This document shows, in pieces, positions 26,810 through 38,650 of a stretch of 52,984 nucleotides of DNA; within the stretch, counting starts at the first letter, position 1; each line of letters opens with the position of its first letter. Both the position numbers and the translations under genes were made by a program. Under the pieces are notes generated by a model that was not told where the DNA came from, searched no databases, and saw only the letters and a program-made list of their open reading frames with translations. This stretch comes from Scatomorpha merdigallinarum (GTDB lineage Bacteria > Bacillota > Clostridia > Oscillospirales > Oscillospiraceae): positions 1 to 52,984 of the forward strand of contig DVJA01000028.1 of assembly GCA_018710885.1 (NCBI GenBank), read 5' to 3'.

Positions 26810-28072
26810 GTGAAATCAAGAATAATATTCCTGTTGCTCTCGGCGGCGATACTGGCCGGGGCGTTTGCACTCAGCGGAAGGCTCGAAAGCGGCGAAGACG
26901 CACCGGCGCAGTCCGGGGACGAAGTCACCATCGCCGTGGCGACGGATTTGCACTACATTGCGCCGGAGCTCACGGACAAGGGCGAGTACTTCACTAATTT
27001 GGTGACCGACGCCGACGGCAAGGTCATGCTGTACATAGACGAACTAGTGCGCGCCTTCGCCGAGCAGATAATAGCTGAGCAGCCCGACGCGCTCATACTC
27101 TCGGGGGATTTGAGCTTCAACGGCGAGACGGCAAGTCACGAGGCGCTTGCGTCGATTTTGAGCGAAGTCGAGGCATCAGGCGTGCCGGTCTACGTCATGC
27201 CCGGCAATCACGACATGAACAGCTCCATGGCCGCGCGCTTTGAAGGCGACGGTTACGAGCTCGTTTCGAGCCCGAGCGAAGGCGAGTTTGCGCAGATATA
27301 CTACGAGTTCGGCTACAGCGAGGCCATCTCGCGCGACGAAAAATCTCTCAGCTATGCCGCCCAGCTCGCGCCGGGGCTCAGGCTTGTCATGCTGGACGTC
27401 AACACCCGCTCCAACCCGGGATATGTCCTGGACAGCACCTTTGACTGGCTCGAGGAGCAACTGCGCGATGCGCGCGAGGCTGGGGAGCGCGTGATAGCTG
27501 TGAGCCATCAGAACATCTATCCGCACAACAGCTACTTCACGAGCGGGTATATCATAGGCAACGGCGGGACGCTGCACTCGCTTTACGCGGAGTACGGCGT
27601 GCTCTGCAACCTGGCCGGGCACATACATTTGCAGCACTGCATGAGCGAGGGCGGCGCGCCTGAGATCGTCACCTCGTCGCTGGCGGTGAATCCGAACCAG
27701 TACGGCGTGCTGACGGTACGGGGCAGGAATGGGCAGTACAACACTGAGAGCGTCGATGTGTCATCCTGGGCCGAAGCCGAGGGGCTGGCCAACGAGGCTT
27801 TGCTCAACTTTGACGAGTACTCCGAGCGTTTCTTCTACGACACGGCGGTGCAGCAGGGCCTGGATGAGCTCGGCGGCGAAGGGGAGAGGGAGACGGAACT
27901 CGCCCGGTTCTACGCTATGGCGAACACGCTATATTTCGCAGGGCTCAACAACCAGATTGAATGGGACGAGGACGCCATGGACGAGTGGAGCGAGCGCGGC
28001 TTTTTCATCCCCAGGTACCTGGAGACGATAAGGCTCGACTCCGAGCGCAATTACACGCGCTTTGAATTCTGA
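26810..28072 (+). CDS. Secreted metallophosphoesterase
   Basis: A 420-residue calcineurin-like phosphoesterase, exported or anchored through an N-terminal hydrophobic segment (residues 5-22). Metal-binding motifs are in the usual order: ATDLHY (Asp46, His48), SGDLSFNG (Asp100), PGNHD (Asn133-Asp135), AVSHQN, and AGHIHLQH. So a two-metal site is intact and a phosphate ester or phosphodiester outside the cell should be the substrate, exact nature unknown. GTG start with TAGGAG 7 bases upstream. It is transcribed alone. Confidence 0.9.
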   Translation: MKSRIIFLLLSAAILAGAFALSGRLESGEDAPAQSGDEVTIAVATDLHYIAPELTDKGEYFTNLVTDADGKVMLYIDELVRAFAEQIIAEQPDALILSGDLSFNGETASHEALASILSEVEASGVPVYVMPGNHDMNSSMAARFEGDGYELVSSPSEGEFAQIYYEFGYSEAISRDEKSLSYAAQLAPGLRLVMLDVNTRSNPGYVLDSTFDWLEEQLRDAREAGERVIAVSHQNIYPHNSYFTSGYIIGNGGTLHSLYAEYGVLCNLAGHIHLQHCMSEGGAPEIVTSSLAVNPNQYGVLTVRGRNGQYNTESVDVSSWAEAEGLANEALLNFDEYSERFFYDTAVQQGLDELGGEGERETELARFYAMANTLYFAGLNNQIEWDEDAMDEWSERGFFIPRYLETIRLDSERNYTRFEF

Positions 28073-28132
28073 ACAGGCATTGGATACTTCTTAAAAAGCT
28101 ACACTAAACTCCTTAAGATTTGATTAAATCTG

Positions 28133-28162
28133 TTGCAGCCTGCACAATGCCCGGGGTATAAT
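28133..28162 (+). promoter_or_regulatory. Promoter of the orphan lipoprotein gene
   Basis: TTGCAG (28133-28138) and TATAAT (28157-28162) with an 18-base spacer, 20 bases ahead of the ATG. Confidence 0.6.
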
Positions 28163-28181
28163 TGAACGAGGAGTTGATCGC

Positions 28182-28841
28182 ATGAAGAAGAGGGACTGTG
28201 TCTGCCTTGTACTCGTGTGCGCGCTTGTACTCTCCGGCTGTGGGTTGGAAAACATATTCAGGGGCCGGAACAGTGAGTCTCCACCTCTGGCCACGCCTAT
28301 GGTTCAGTCTGGGATGATTGGCCCGACTGAACTGGTTGAGAGCGAGCTGGGAGTGCTGAATCTCTATGGCGTTGACGCCAGTGATTGGGATACTTTCTAC
28401 TATGTTGCGCCGGATGGTATTGAGTGTGTGGAACTTACGCTTTGGTACCTGAGCGAAGGGGCCTGGGAGAGCGCCGGCATGAGCCGCTTCTATAACGCGG
28501 TCAACGGACGCATAGCGCTCCGGTTCGATTCCGACGCACTGAGCCTCCAATGCAACCTGGTGGACAACTTTGGCAGCGGCAGCTCTATAGGCCAACCCAT
28601 GCAGTTGGCAGAGCCGGTCGAGGGAGTGAGCTGGGGCTGGTCCAGTCTGGGCGAGCAGCTCACGGTGGGGATGGACGAACCCGTAGCCATTTGGCTGGGT
28701 TCGAGTACCTCCGAGAGCATGCACGGCCTGTACGACCCCGGCATCGGCTTTTCCGAGCCCGAGCGTTACGCCGAGGGCTATGAGGATGTCTTTGCCTTCA
28801 CCGTGGAATTTAAAACGCAGCCGCTTGAATTGTTATATTAA
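28182..28841 (+). CDS. Lipoprotein of unknown function
   Basis: A 219-residue exported lipoprotein: Met-Lys-Lys-Arg start, hydrophobic core and lipobox LSGC (lipid Cys20). I do not recognise the rest. It is predicted to be mostly beta-strand, with aromatic-rich segments such as WDTFYYVAPDG, VELTLWYLSEGAW and VSWGWSSLGEQL. GAGGAG lies 5 to 6 bases ahead of the ATG, after a promoter of its own. It is transcribed alone and closed by a terminator, and no neighbour hints at a function. Confidence 0.72.
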   Translation: MKKRDCVCLVLVCALVLSGCGLENIFRGRNSESPPLATPMVQSGMIGPTELVESELGVLNLYGVDASDWDTFYYVAPDGIECVELTLWYLSEGAWESAGMSRFYNAVNGRIALRFDSDALSLQCNLVDNFGSGSSIGQPMQLAEPVEGVSWGWSSLGEQLTVGMDEPVAIWLGSSTSESMHGLYDPGIGFSEPERYAEGYEDVFAFTVEFKTQPLELLY

Positions 28842-28842
28842 G

Positions 28843-28878
28843 CGAGGGCCCGCGCCATTAGGCGCAGGCCCTCGTTTC
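28843..28878 (+). terminator. Terminator of the orphan lipoprotein gene
   Basis: An 8-bp stem CGAGGGCC (28843-28850) with GGCCCTCG (28867-28874), extended inside by GCGCC/GGCGC, then GTTTCTT. It overlaps the region downstream of the convergent mreB-type gene. Confidence 0.75.
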
Positions 28879-28893
28879 TTATGTTTTTTAGCT

Positions 28894-29925
28894 TTAACCG
28901 CGCAGCATGCGCTTGCGGGCGAAGTTCACCATGCCCTCGTCCATGTCGTTCAGGCGGGTGAGCAGCTTGCCTGCGCCGTAGGCGACGCAGGAGACGGGGT
29001 CGTCAACGACGACAGTGCGTATACCGGTGTCGCGCTCGACCAGGCGGTCAATGCCGTAGATGAGGCTGCCTCCACCGGACATGACGATGCCGTTTTGCGA
29101 GATGTCGGCCACCAGCTCGGGCGGGGTGCGCTCAAGTACCAGGTGGATGGCATCAAGTATGTCGCGCATGGGCTCAAGCAGCACTTCGGCGAGCTCGCTG
29201 GAGCTGACCTTGACTGTTTTGGGCAGACCGGTGACCAGGTCGCGGCCCTTGACCTCTTCCACGCCCACATCCGGGCGCGGCACGACGCAGCCGATGCTCA
29301 TTTTGACTTCCTCTGCGGTCTTTTCGCCTATCAGTACGTTGTGGCGGCGGCGAATGTAGCGGATGATGGCATCGTCAAAGGACGCGCCCGCTACCTTTAT
29401 CGACTCGCACTCGGCCACGCCGCCGAGGGATACGACGGCCGTCTCGGTGGTACCGCCGCCGACGTCGATGATGAGCTGGCCGTCGGGCTTTGAGACGTCG
29501 AGGCCCGCGCCGTAGGCCGTGGCGACGGCGCTCTCCACAAGGTAGACCTTGCGCGCTCCGGCCTCGGTCACGGCATCGACCACGGCGCGCTCCTCGACAC
29601 CGGTGATGCTGCCGGGCACGCAGACAAGCACGCGCGGCTTGAAGAGGCTCAGGCTGGTGACGCGGCCCATGAGTTCGCGCAGCATGGCCACGGTCATGTC
29701 ATAGTCCGAGATAGCGCCGCCGACTATGGGCTGTATGGGCACTATGCTGGCCGGGGTGCGGCCGAGCATCTTTTGCGCCTCCTCGCCCACCTTCATGAGC
29801 TTACCGGAGAACTTGTCCACGGCGACCAGCGCCGGCTCACGTACCTGCACGCCTTTGCCGCGGGTGTACAGCAGCACGCGGGTGGTGCCCATGTCGAGGG
29901 CGATGTCTTTGTCAAATATCGGCAT
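28894..29925 (-). CDS. MreB/Mbl-type rod-shape actin homologue
   Basis: A 343-residue actin-like ATPase that forms filaments under the membrane and guides cell-wall synthesis machinery. The phosphate-binding and adenosine motifs of the actin fold are clear: DIALDMGTTRVLLY near the start, IIDVGGGTTE in the middle and VMSGGGSLIYG near the end. Length matches MreB, Mbl and MreBH. It stands alone without mreC or mreD beside it, so it may be an Mbl/MreBH-type paralogue rather than the main MreB. ATG start with GAAAGG about 10 bases upstream. Confidence 0.92.
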   Translation of the reverse strand: MPIFDKDIALDMGTTRVLLYTRGKGVQVREPALVAVDKFSGKLMKVGEEAQKMLGRTPASIVPIQPIVGGAISDYDMTVAMLRELMGRVTSLSLFKPRVLVCVPGSITGVEERAVVDAVTEAGARKVYLVESAVATAYGAGLDVSKPDGQLIIDVGGGTTETAVVSLGGVAECESIKVAGASFDDAIIRYIRRRHNVLIGEKTAEEVKMSIGCVVPRPDVGVEEVKGRDLVTGLPKTVKVSSSELAEVLLEPMRDILDAIHLVLERTPPELVADISQNGIVMSGGGSLIYGIDRLVERDTGIRTVVVDDPVSCVAYGAGKLLTRLNDMDEGMVNFARKRMLRG

Positions 29926-30020
29926 AGCTTTACAACCTTTCTGATCGCATACAGGGTGCGCCTGGGCTTATCTTAGACAGGCAGGGAAAGTTTTAACCCT
30001 GTGCGGCCGTGATATAGCTC

Positions 30021-30668
30021 CTAACGCGCCAGACAGACGCAGACTACGCTCTCTGCGCCGGCAAGGCCGAGCGTGCGGGCGCACTCGCTGACAGTGGAGC
30101 CGGTGGTGATTATGTCGTCAATGAGAAGTATGCGCTTTTCGCGCACGAGCTCGGGATCGATGACCTCGTAGGCGCCGGAGATGTTTGCACGGCGCTCCTC
30201 TGCGCTCTCGGTGCCGGACTGAGGCGCGGCGTTGCGGATCTTGCGCAGGGTCTCAACTGCCACGTCGTCGAGTTCCAGCGCCGCGGCCAGGGCTATGAGC
30301 ATGGCCTGGTCATAGCCGCGCTCGTGCAGGCGCTCGCTTGAGAGCGGGACCCAGGATATGAGGTCATACTCTCCGGCGAGATTCTCACGCGCGCACTGTG
30401 CCACGAGCGAGCCAAAGAGCCGCGCGTAGGCCGTCATGCCCTTGAATTTGTAGCGGTGCAGGGCGTCGCGCACCGTGCCCTCATATTTGAGCGGCGCGCA
30501 CACGTACTCCACAAAGGCTGGGCCCTTTTCCTTTGGGTGTTCACGGTAGGGAAGAGTGCGGCGGCACTCCTCGCACATACCCGTCTCGCCCGCGCGCAGG
30601 CGCCTGCGGCAGAATGCGCACTTCGGCGGGAAGAAAATATCCAGCAGGCCTTCGGATAGCTTTGACAT
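30021..30668 (-). CDS. ComF-family phosphoribosyltransferase-like protein
   Basis: A 215-residue ComFC-type protein. The N-terminal zinc-finger-like part carries CAFC and CEEC pairs (within residues 15-45). The C-terminal phosphoribosyltransferase domain has the PRPP motif ILLIDDIITTGST. ComFC proteins are linked to DNA uptake in competence and to repair, but the substrate remains unclear. The ATG at 30668 was chosen over an upstream start at 30713 because AGGGG lies 9 bases before it. It follows recD2 and uvrA in a minus-strand DNA-processing group, which fits. Confidence 0.88.
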   Translation of the reverse strand: MSKLSEGLLDIFFPPKCAFCRRRLRAGETGMCEECRRTLPYREHPKEKGPAFVEYVCAPLKYEGTVRDALHRYKFKGMTAYARLFGSLVAQCARENLAGEYDLISWVPLSSERLHERGYDQAMLIALAAALELDDVAVETLRKIRNAAPQSGTESAEERRANISGAYEVIDPELVREKRILLIDDIITTGSTVSECARTLGLAGAESVVCVCLAR

Positions 30669-30822
30669 TACTCCACACCCCTTTTTGCAGGTTGGTTTTG
30701 CCACGTAAAGCATAACAAAACTTTGAAATGCGCCATCTCCCGGCCGCCTCGCGGCAACCGGAAATGATGCGCCAAAACTTCATGCGTTCAAGCTTTACCG
30801 CTGTTCGCGGTGCGCAGGAAGT

Positions 30823-33054
30823 TTATTGCCCGGCTTGTCCTTCTCTCAGGCGTATTCTGAGCCCGCTGTAACGGCGGGACTGTACGTGATTGTCCACCAT
30901 GCGGTGGGCTTCGGACTCGTCACCTACGGCTATGAGCAGCTCGCGGGCCCGCGTAACTGCCGTGTACAGCACGCCGCGAATCATGAGCCGCGGTGCGCCC
31001 GGCTCTATGGCCAGAATGACAGCCCGGTATTCGCTGCCCTGGCTCTTGTGCACGGTGATGGCCCAGGCGTGCTCGAGCTCTACGAGCGCGTCAAAGCCCA
31101 TCTGCGCCACACGTCCGTCAAAGTCCACGGTGATAAGTTCGTTCTCGGCGTCGATGGCGAGGATGACCCCCATGTCGCCGTTATATATTCCGGAGCCGGT
31201 TTCCACTGCGCCTCCCGGCACAAGCGGCTCCTTTCTCCATATCATATCATAGTTGTTGCGAATTTGCATCACCCTGTCGCCCTCGCGGAAGGTGATTTCG
31301 CCAAAAATTTTCTCGTTTTTACCCTTCATGGGCGGGTTGAGCACGGCCTGGAGCCTGTGGTTGAGCTCCTGCGTGCCCGTCGGGCCCTTTCTGGTGGGGG
31401 TGAGCACCTGTATGTCCTGTACGGGTATGCCCATTTTTCCGGGCAGCCGGGTCGAACAGAGCTCGGCTATAGTCTCTGCGGCGCGGGTTGCATCGCTCCG
31501 GCGCAGGAAGAAGAAGTCGCCAGCGTTCTCTGCAAACCTCGGATGCTCACCGGCGTTTATGGCGTGGGCGTAGGAGACTATGCGGCTTGCGTTGGCCTGA
31601 CGGAAAATCTCCGTCAGCCTCACGGCGGGTACGGCCCCGCTCTTGAGTATGTCCGCAAATACACGGCCGGGACCAACGCTCGGAAGCTGGTCTGCGTCGC
31701 CGACGAGAATGAGCCGCGCCGTGTCCGGCATGGCCCGCAAAAGGGCATCCATAAGAATTATGTCAACCATAGAGCACTCGTCCAGCACTACGGCCCCGCA
31801 GTCGAGTTTATTTTCGGCGTCTCTGGAGAAAACCACCCTTTCTCCGTCCTCGGAGAAGCCTGCGCCGAGCAGGCGGTGTATGGTGGCGGCTTCGCGTCCA
31901 GTGAGTTCGCTCATGCGCTTGGCCGCACGGCCGGTGGGGGCGGTCAGGAGGGTTTCGATTCCCATGGAGTCATAGACTTCGAGTATGGCGCGCAGGGAAG
32001 TGGTCTTACCTGTGCCCGGGCCGCCTGTGAGGGCCATGACACGGCTGTTGGCGGCCAGGTTCACGGCTTCGCGCTGGAGCGGGGCGTATTTGACGCCGCG
32101 CTGCGCTTCAAGCCTTGAGAGCAAGCTGTCCACGTTGGACTCGGGCACGGTTGAAGAGGCCATATCAAGCAGCCGGGCGGCGACGCCGGTCTCGGCTTCG
32201 TAGAGTTCGGAGAGATAGCAGACGTCGCGGCCTGAGAGCTCGGTACGTACGACGGAGCCGTCCTCGGTGAGGGATTCAATGGCGGCGAGCACGTCAGTTG
32301 TGTCCACGTTTATGAAGGAGGCCGTGGCGGCGCAGAGCTTGTCCGTGGGTATGAAGCAGTGGCCGTTGCCGGCGTTGTGGCGCAGTTCGAATATGGCCGC
32401 AGCGCGCACGCGCATGGGGCTGTCGGCCTCGCCGCCCATGTCGAAGGCCAGGCGGTCGGCCTCGGCAAAACTGCCGCCTATATGCGCCGTGGCGATTATG
32501 TACGGGTCGGAAGAGAGTACTTCCATCGAGTCCTCACCGTAGAAGCGGTAGAGCCGCACGGCCAGCAGAGGCTTGAGTTCGTGCGAGCAGAGAAATTCCA
32601 TCAGCCGCCGCAGCCCGGCCTGGCTCCTGAAATCGCGCGATACAGCCTCGGCTTTGGCGGCGGTGATGCCGCGTATCTCCGTCAGGCGCTCCGGCGCGTG
32701 TTCCAGCACGTCGAGGGTCTTGTCGCCGAATTTGTCCACTATGAGCGCCGCCGTTGCCGGGCCGATGCCGCGCACGGCACGGTTGGCCAGATAGGAGTAT
32801 ATGGCTTCCTTCGTGCGCGGGAGGCTGCGTTCGGCGTACTCGCTCTTGAACTGACGGCCGTGGCTCGGGTGGGTAACCCAGGTGCCAAAGACGTGAAGCT
32901 CCTCGCCGGGATACGCCGAGGGCAGTGTGCCGACGACGTTCACAAGCCCGCCGTCCTGTGTCTCGAGGCGCAGAACGGTGTAGCCGTTTTCTTCATTTGT
33001 GTAGATGACGGAGGCTATCTTACCGTATAGCTCCTGAAGTTCCGGTTCTTGCAA
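30823..33054 (-). CDS. recD2: RecD2-type 5'-3' DNA helicase
   Basis: A 743-residue superfamily 1B helicase. An N-terminal region with helix-hairpin-helix motifs (RGIGPATAALIVDKFGD, then LTEIRGITAAKAEAV) is followed by the motor, with Walker A GGPGTGKTT around residue 344, LTAPTGRAAKRM, the DEAA-type box VLDECSMVD, and a C-terminal ITVHKSQGSEY motif. Length and the N-terminal extension mark RecD2, which works without RecBC, in repair and replication-fork protection. A TTG start directly follows the stop of the small upstream gene, with GAAGAAGG as ribosome site, so they are translationally linked. Confidence 0.94.
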   Translation of the reverse strand: MQEPELQELYGKIASVIYTNEENGYTVLRLETQDGGLVNVVGTLPSAYPGEELHVFGTWVTHPSHGRQFKSEYAERSLPRTKEAIYSYLANRAVRGIGPATAALIVDKFGDKTLDVLEHAPERLTEIRGITAAKAEAVSRDFRSQAGLRRLMEFLCSHELKPLLAVRLYRFYGEDSMEVLSSDPYIIATAHIGGSFAEADRLAFDMGGEADSPMRVRAAAIFELRHNAGNGHCFIPTDKLCAATASFINVDTTDVLAAIESLTEDGSVVRTELSGRDVCYLSELYEAETGVAARLLDMASSTVPESNVDSLLSRLEAQRGVKYAPLQREAVNLAANSRVMALTGGPGTGKTTSLRAILEVYDSMGIETLLTAPTGRAAKRMSELTGREAATIHRLLGAGFSEDGERVVFSRDAENKLDCGAVVLDECSMVDIILMDALLRAMPDTARLILVGDADQLPSVGPGRVFADILKSGAVPAVRLTEIFRQANASRIVSYAHAINAGEHPRFAENAGDFFFLRRSDATRAAETIAELCSTRLPGKMGIPVQDIQVLTPTRKGPTGTQELNHRLQAVLNPPMKGKNEKIFGEITFREGDRVMQIRNNYDMIWRKEPLVPGGAVETGSGIYNGDMGVILAIDAENELITVDFDGRVAQMGFDALVELEHAWAITVHKSQGSEYRAVILAIEPGAPRLMIRGVLYTAVTRARELLIAVGDESEAHRMVDNHVQSRRYSGLRIRLREGQAGQ

Positions 33055-33375
33055 TTAGTCGCCTTCTTCATGCCTGCCAACAAGCGTGATTCTCTCGTCC
33101 GAGCGCGTGAGCGCTTCAGCCACGGCCCGGGTCGCCTCGTCCATGCCGAGGTCGTGTATTTCAATGTCGCACGGCAAAGTGCCGTTTGAGTCCAACCAGC
33201 GCAGCGCCGCAACGGCGCGCTCGAGTTGATTGTCGGTGCCACCCACGTCCAGCCGGACTGTCACGTGTGTGGTGTTGCCGGGCCGCACGGGCGTGAGCAT
33301 AAGCCCGCGCAGGCTCCAGACGAGCAGCAACAGCAGCGCCGCAATGGCCGCCGCGCCCAGTATGTTCCACAGCAT
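33055..33375 (-). CDS. Small membrane-anchored protein of unknown function
   Basis: A 106-residue protein with one N-terminal membrane segment (residues 4-25) and a soluble tail of about 80 residues, probably alpha/beta, with TTHVTVRLDVGG, AVAALRWLDSNG and ERITLVGR segments. I do not recognise a named family. The ATG at 33375 has GGGAGGTG about 5 bases upstream. It lies between uvrA (53 bases upstream) and recD2 (no gap), so it is co-transcribed with repair genes. Whether it shares their job is unknown. Confidence 0.75.
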   Translation of the reverse strand: MLWNILGAAAIAALLLLLVWSLRGLMLTPVRPGNTTHVTVRLDVGGTDNQLERAVAALRWLDSNGTLPCDIEIHDLGMDEATRAVAEALTRSDERITLVGRHEEGD

Positions 33376-33428
33376 GAGCACACCTCCCTGTGACATGCTA
33401 TGCGCGACGGCCCGTCCGGGTTACGGCT

Positions 33429-36257
<2,829 letters not shown>

Positions 36258-36298
36258 GTGGTTTGTGTTACCTCTTGTGTTCGTGAGTCAATCAGGTT

Positions 36299-36327
36299 AT
36301 TATACCGCAGAAGCAGGTGGATTGCAA
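36299..36327 (-). promoter_or_regulatory. Promoter of uvrA and the genes behind it
   Basis: On the minus strand TTGCAA (36322-36327) and TATAAT (36299-36304) with a 17-base spacer, about 40 bases ahead of the uvrA ATG. A CGAAC half-site is seen near 36278, but no complete LexA operator. Confidence 0.7.
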
Positions 36328-36430
36328 CTGCGTTTGCAGTGTGCAAAGTTGCAATGCCGAAATCACGCCGGTGCCACGTCGCCGGGCGTGGGAGGGCAAC
36401 CGTGGGCGGTTGCGGCCCTCCTGGGCGGTT

Positions 36431-36490
36431 CACACACAACCACCCCGTAGGGGGCGGCGTCCTCGACGTCCCGCTCGTTGGATTCTACGT
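36431..36490 (+). repeat. Intergenic repeat, left copy
   Basis: A roughly 60-base block containing CCGTAGGGGGCGGCG, then TCCTCGACGTCCCGC and ATTCTACG. Nearly the same block occurs in opposite orientation at 38152-38210. Both are in non-coding DNA and flank the XRE-type membrane protein gene. Between uvrA and that gene (409 bases) the rest holds a GGAGGGC...GCCCTCC hairpin near 36390-36422 and promoters. Confidence 0.75.
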
Positions 36491-36599
36491 CACCACGCTG
36501 CCCTGCGTGGACGCGCATTCAGTTGACTCTTGAGTGGCTGAAAACGGCCTGATACCGGGACTTTCCTAACGGTCGAGCGGCGAAATCGCCGCAATTTGT

Positions 36600-36628
36600 T
36601 GACAAATCTGACTCTGAGAACTATCCTG
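36600..36628 (+). promoter_or_regulatory. Candidate promoter of the XRE membrane protein gene
   Basis: A perfect TTGACA (36600-36605) followed after 17 bases by TATCCT (36623-36628), a weak -10. The TTG start lies 39 bases downstream. Confidence 0.5.
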
Positions 36629-36666
36629 CCTTCAGACCCGCGGGCATCGAAGGGAGGACTAAAACC

Positions 36667-38064
36667 TTGGAAAACGATTCTAAAAGATCCTTCGGCGAGT
36701 TCATAACCCAGCGCAGAAAAACACTGGGTATGACTCAGCGCGAATTTGCTGACAAGCTCTTTGTCACGGGATCAGCCGTGAGCAAATGGGAGCGCGGCAT
36801 GAGCTACCCGGACATTACGCTCCTGCGCGACATCTGCGAGATACTCGGCGTGAGTGAGCACGAACTGCTCACCGCCAGTGAGGACGTGGAGGCACGCTCT
36901 GCTGAAAAACTCGCCGCGCGCTACCGCCGCATGGCGCGCAACTACAAACTCGCGCAGTACATCATCTACGGAGGCCTGGCGCTCGTGTGCCTGATATGCG
37001 ACCTCATAGACGGCTCCGGCATCGACTGGTCGCTCATAGTGCTCGCCTCAATCTGCATAGCGGCAAGCGTGACGCTCCTGCCGGCCCTCGCGCCGGAACG
37101 CATGGGCGGCGTGTGGGCAGCGACAGGTTTTACGCTCTCGCTGCTGCTGTTGTACGGCGTGATATGCCTTGTGTACGGCCAACACTGGTTTGTGACGGCT
37201 GCATGCTGGACGCTGCTGCCGCTGGGGCTGTTGCTGCTTCCGTATCTGCTGCGGCGCATCCGTCTGCCTGAACCGCTTAGGGAGAGGCGCGGGCTCGTAT
37301 ATCTGGGCGTGAACACTCTTCTGCTGCTTGTTTTGCTGCTTGAGGAGTGCCTGCGCACTAATGGCGACTGGTTCGTCATGACTGCGCTGGGTACGCTCTT
37401 CGGGCTCTGGCTGCTGCTTGGGCCCTATGTAGTACGCCGCCTGCCGCTGCCGGAACAGCTCCGTCGACGCAAGACGCTGCTGTATGTCGCAGTGCTGACT
37501 GCGCTGCTTATAGCTATCTTCGCCGCAGCAGGCTGGGGTGGACGGCAATTCGCCATAACCACCATTGCAACCCTGTTCGGACTTGCACTTGTAGTGCTGC
37601 CGTTCCTGATGCGCCAACTTCCGCTGCCCAAAGAATTGGAGAATCACAAAGCCCTGGCATGGCTGGGCACAGTCAGCGTTCTGCTCGCAGTGCTGATACC
37701 CGTGTGCGGTACGGACTACCTCTGGAGCGAGAGCTATCCTCTCATGCTCCTGGGTCTAGCTTGGCCCTGGCTGATGCTGCTCTGTCTGCGCTACCTGCCC
37801 ATATCACGCTGGTTCCGCGCCGCCGCGGCTCTGTTTACGACCGCGCTATATATCTGGCTCGCTCCCTGGGGTATCGACGCCATAATAACGGCAAACGGCT
37901 GGATATCCAGCGTTCCGTATGATCCCCTGCGCCCGTATAACGTGGATTTCACCGATTGGGTCAGCGCCCCAGCCCTGGGCGGTAACATAATGGTGACAAT
38001 AATGATAGCCCTGACCTGCGCAGCCATAGTGTGCGCAGTAATGGGCATAAAGCGCCGGAAATAA
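36667..38064 (+). CDS. XRE-family regulator fused to a multi-span membrane domain with internal repeats
   Basis: A 465-residue protein. Residues 8-66 are a Cro/C1-type helix-turn-helix (TQREFADKLFVTGSAVSKWERG), followed by a basic linker and about ten to twelve membrane segments from residue 96 on. Three tandem units of about 57 residues are visible (171-229, 232-289, 290-346), each with two membrane helices around a motif like PYVVRRLPLPEQLRRRK. Such membrane-tethered XRE proteins are widespread in Clostridia and may sense the membrane, but their role is unknown. TTG start with GGGAGG about 8 bases upstream. It is flanked by inverted copies of an intergenic repeat. Confidence 0.82.
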   Translation: MENDSKRSFGEFITQRRKTLGMTQREFADKLFVTGSAVSKWERGMSYPDITLLRDICEILGVSEHELLTASEDVEARSAEKLAARYRRMARNYKLAQYIIYGGLALVCLICDLIDGSGIDWSLIVLASICIAASVTLLPALAPERMGGVWAATGFTLSLLLLYGVICLVYGQHWFVTAACWTLLPLGLLLLPYLLRRIRLPEPLRERRGLVYLGVNTLLLLVLLLEECLRTNGDWFVMTALGTLFGLWLLLGPYVVRRLPLPEQLRRRKTLLYVAVLTALLIAIFAAAGWGGRQFAITTIATLFGLALVVLPFLMRQLPLPKELENHKALAWLGTVSVLLAVLIPVCGTDYLWSESYPLMLLGLAWPWLMLLCLRYLPISRWFRAAAALFTTALYIWLAPWGIDAIITANGWISSVPYDPLRPYNVDFTDWVSAPALGGNIMVTIMIALTCAAIVCAVMGIKRRK

Positions 38065-38151
38065 CACAACGAGCAGGACGGGGTTAAAGTGGCGCGGGCC
38101 CCTCAGTCAGCTACGCTGACGGCTACCCGGCAGCGCGTCCGGCGGCGAGTG

Positions 38152-38210
38152 TCGTAGAATCCCACCCGCGGGACGTCGAGGACGCCGTCCCCTACGGTTG
38201 GGTGCGTGTG
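38152..38210 (-). repeat. Intergenic repeat, right copy (inverted)
   Basis: Read on the minus strand it has CCGTAGGGGACGGCG, then TCCTCGACGTCCCGC, a short gap and GGGATTCTACG, matching the block at 36431-36490 in reverse orientation. The copies lie about 235 bases before and 90 bases after the XRE-type gene. Confidence 0.75.
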
Positions 38211-38650
38211 TTTGTCCGTCAGCGGTGGCCGGGGCGTGTGCGGGATGGTACGTTGGTGTAGGGCAGAGGTATGCAAGGTTGGGTACAAGCCCCAGGGGGT
38301 TGGGTGCATTGGTCGAACGTGGTGGCCGGTTATTGTTTATAAGGCGAAAAGGTTGGTTGCAAAACCTACCCATCAGCACCACCCCAGCGCACGAGCAAAG
38401 CGATGTGCGCGGCAAGAGCCGCAGAACCCTCGGGCAACGCAGAACTTACCGACTGTAACAACCAGCCGCACCCGGTTGGGCAACGCCCCGTGTTAACCCG
38501 TCAGCGGCCGCGAAGCGAAACCGCGGTCGGCGATGAGGAAACTAAATCAAAGTTTAGGGATGACCACCTGAACGATTCTGCCAACCCAAGCTATGAGGCA
38601 CCCTTGCGTACCCAATAGCACCAAAGCGCTTTTCCTTTCGGGGTCTGGGA

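Noticed and set aside
36270..36300. Possible LexA (SOS) box ahead of uvrA
   Set aside because: Only a CGAAC half-site is present, with no matching GTTCG at the right spacing.
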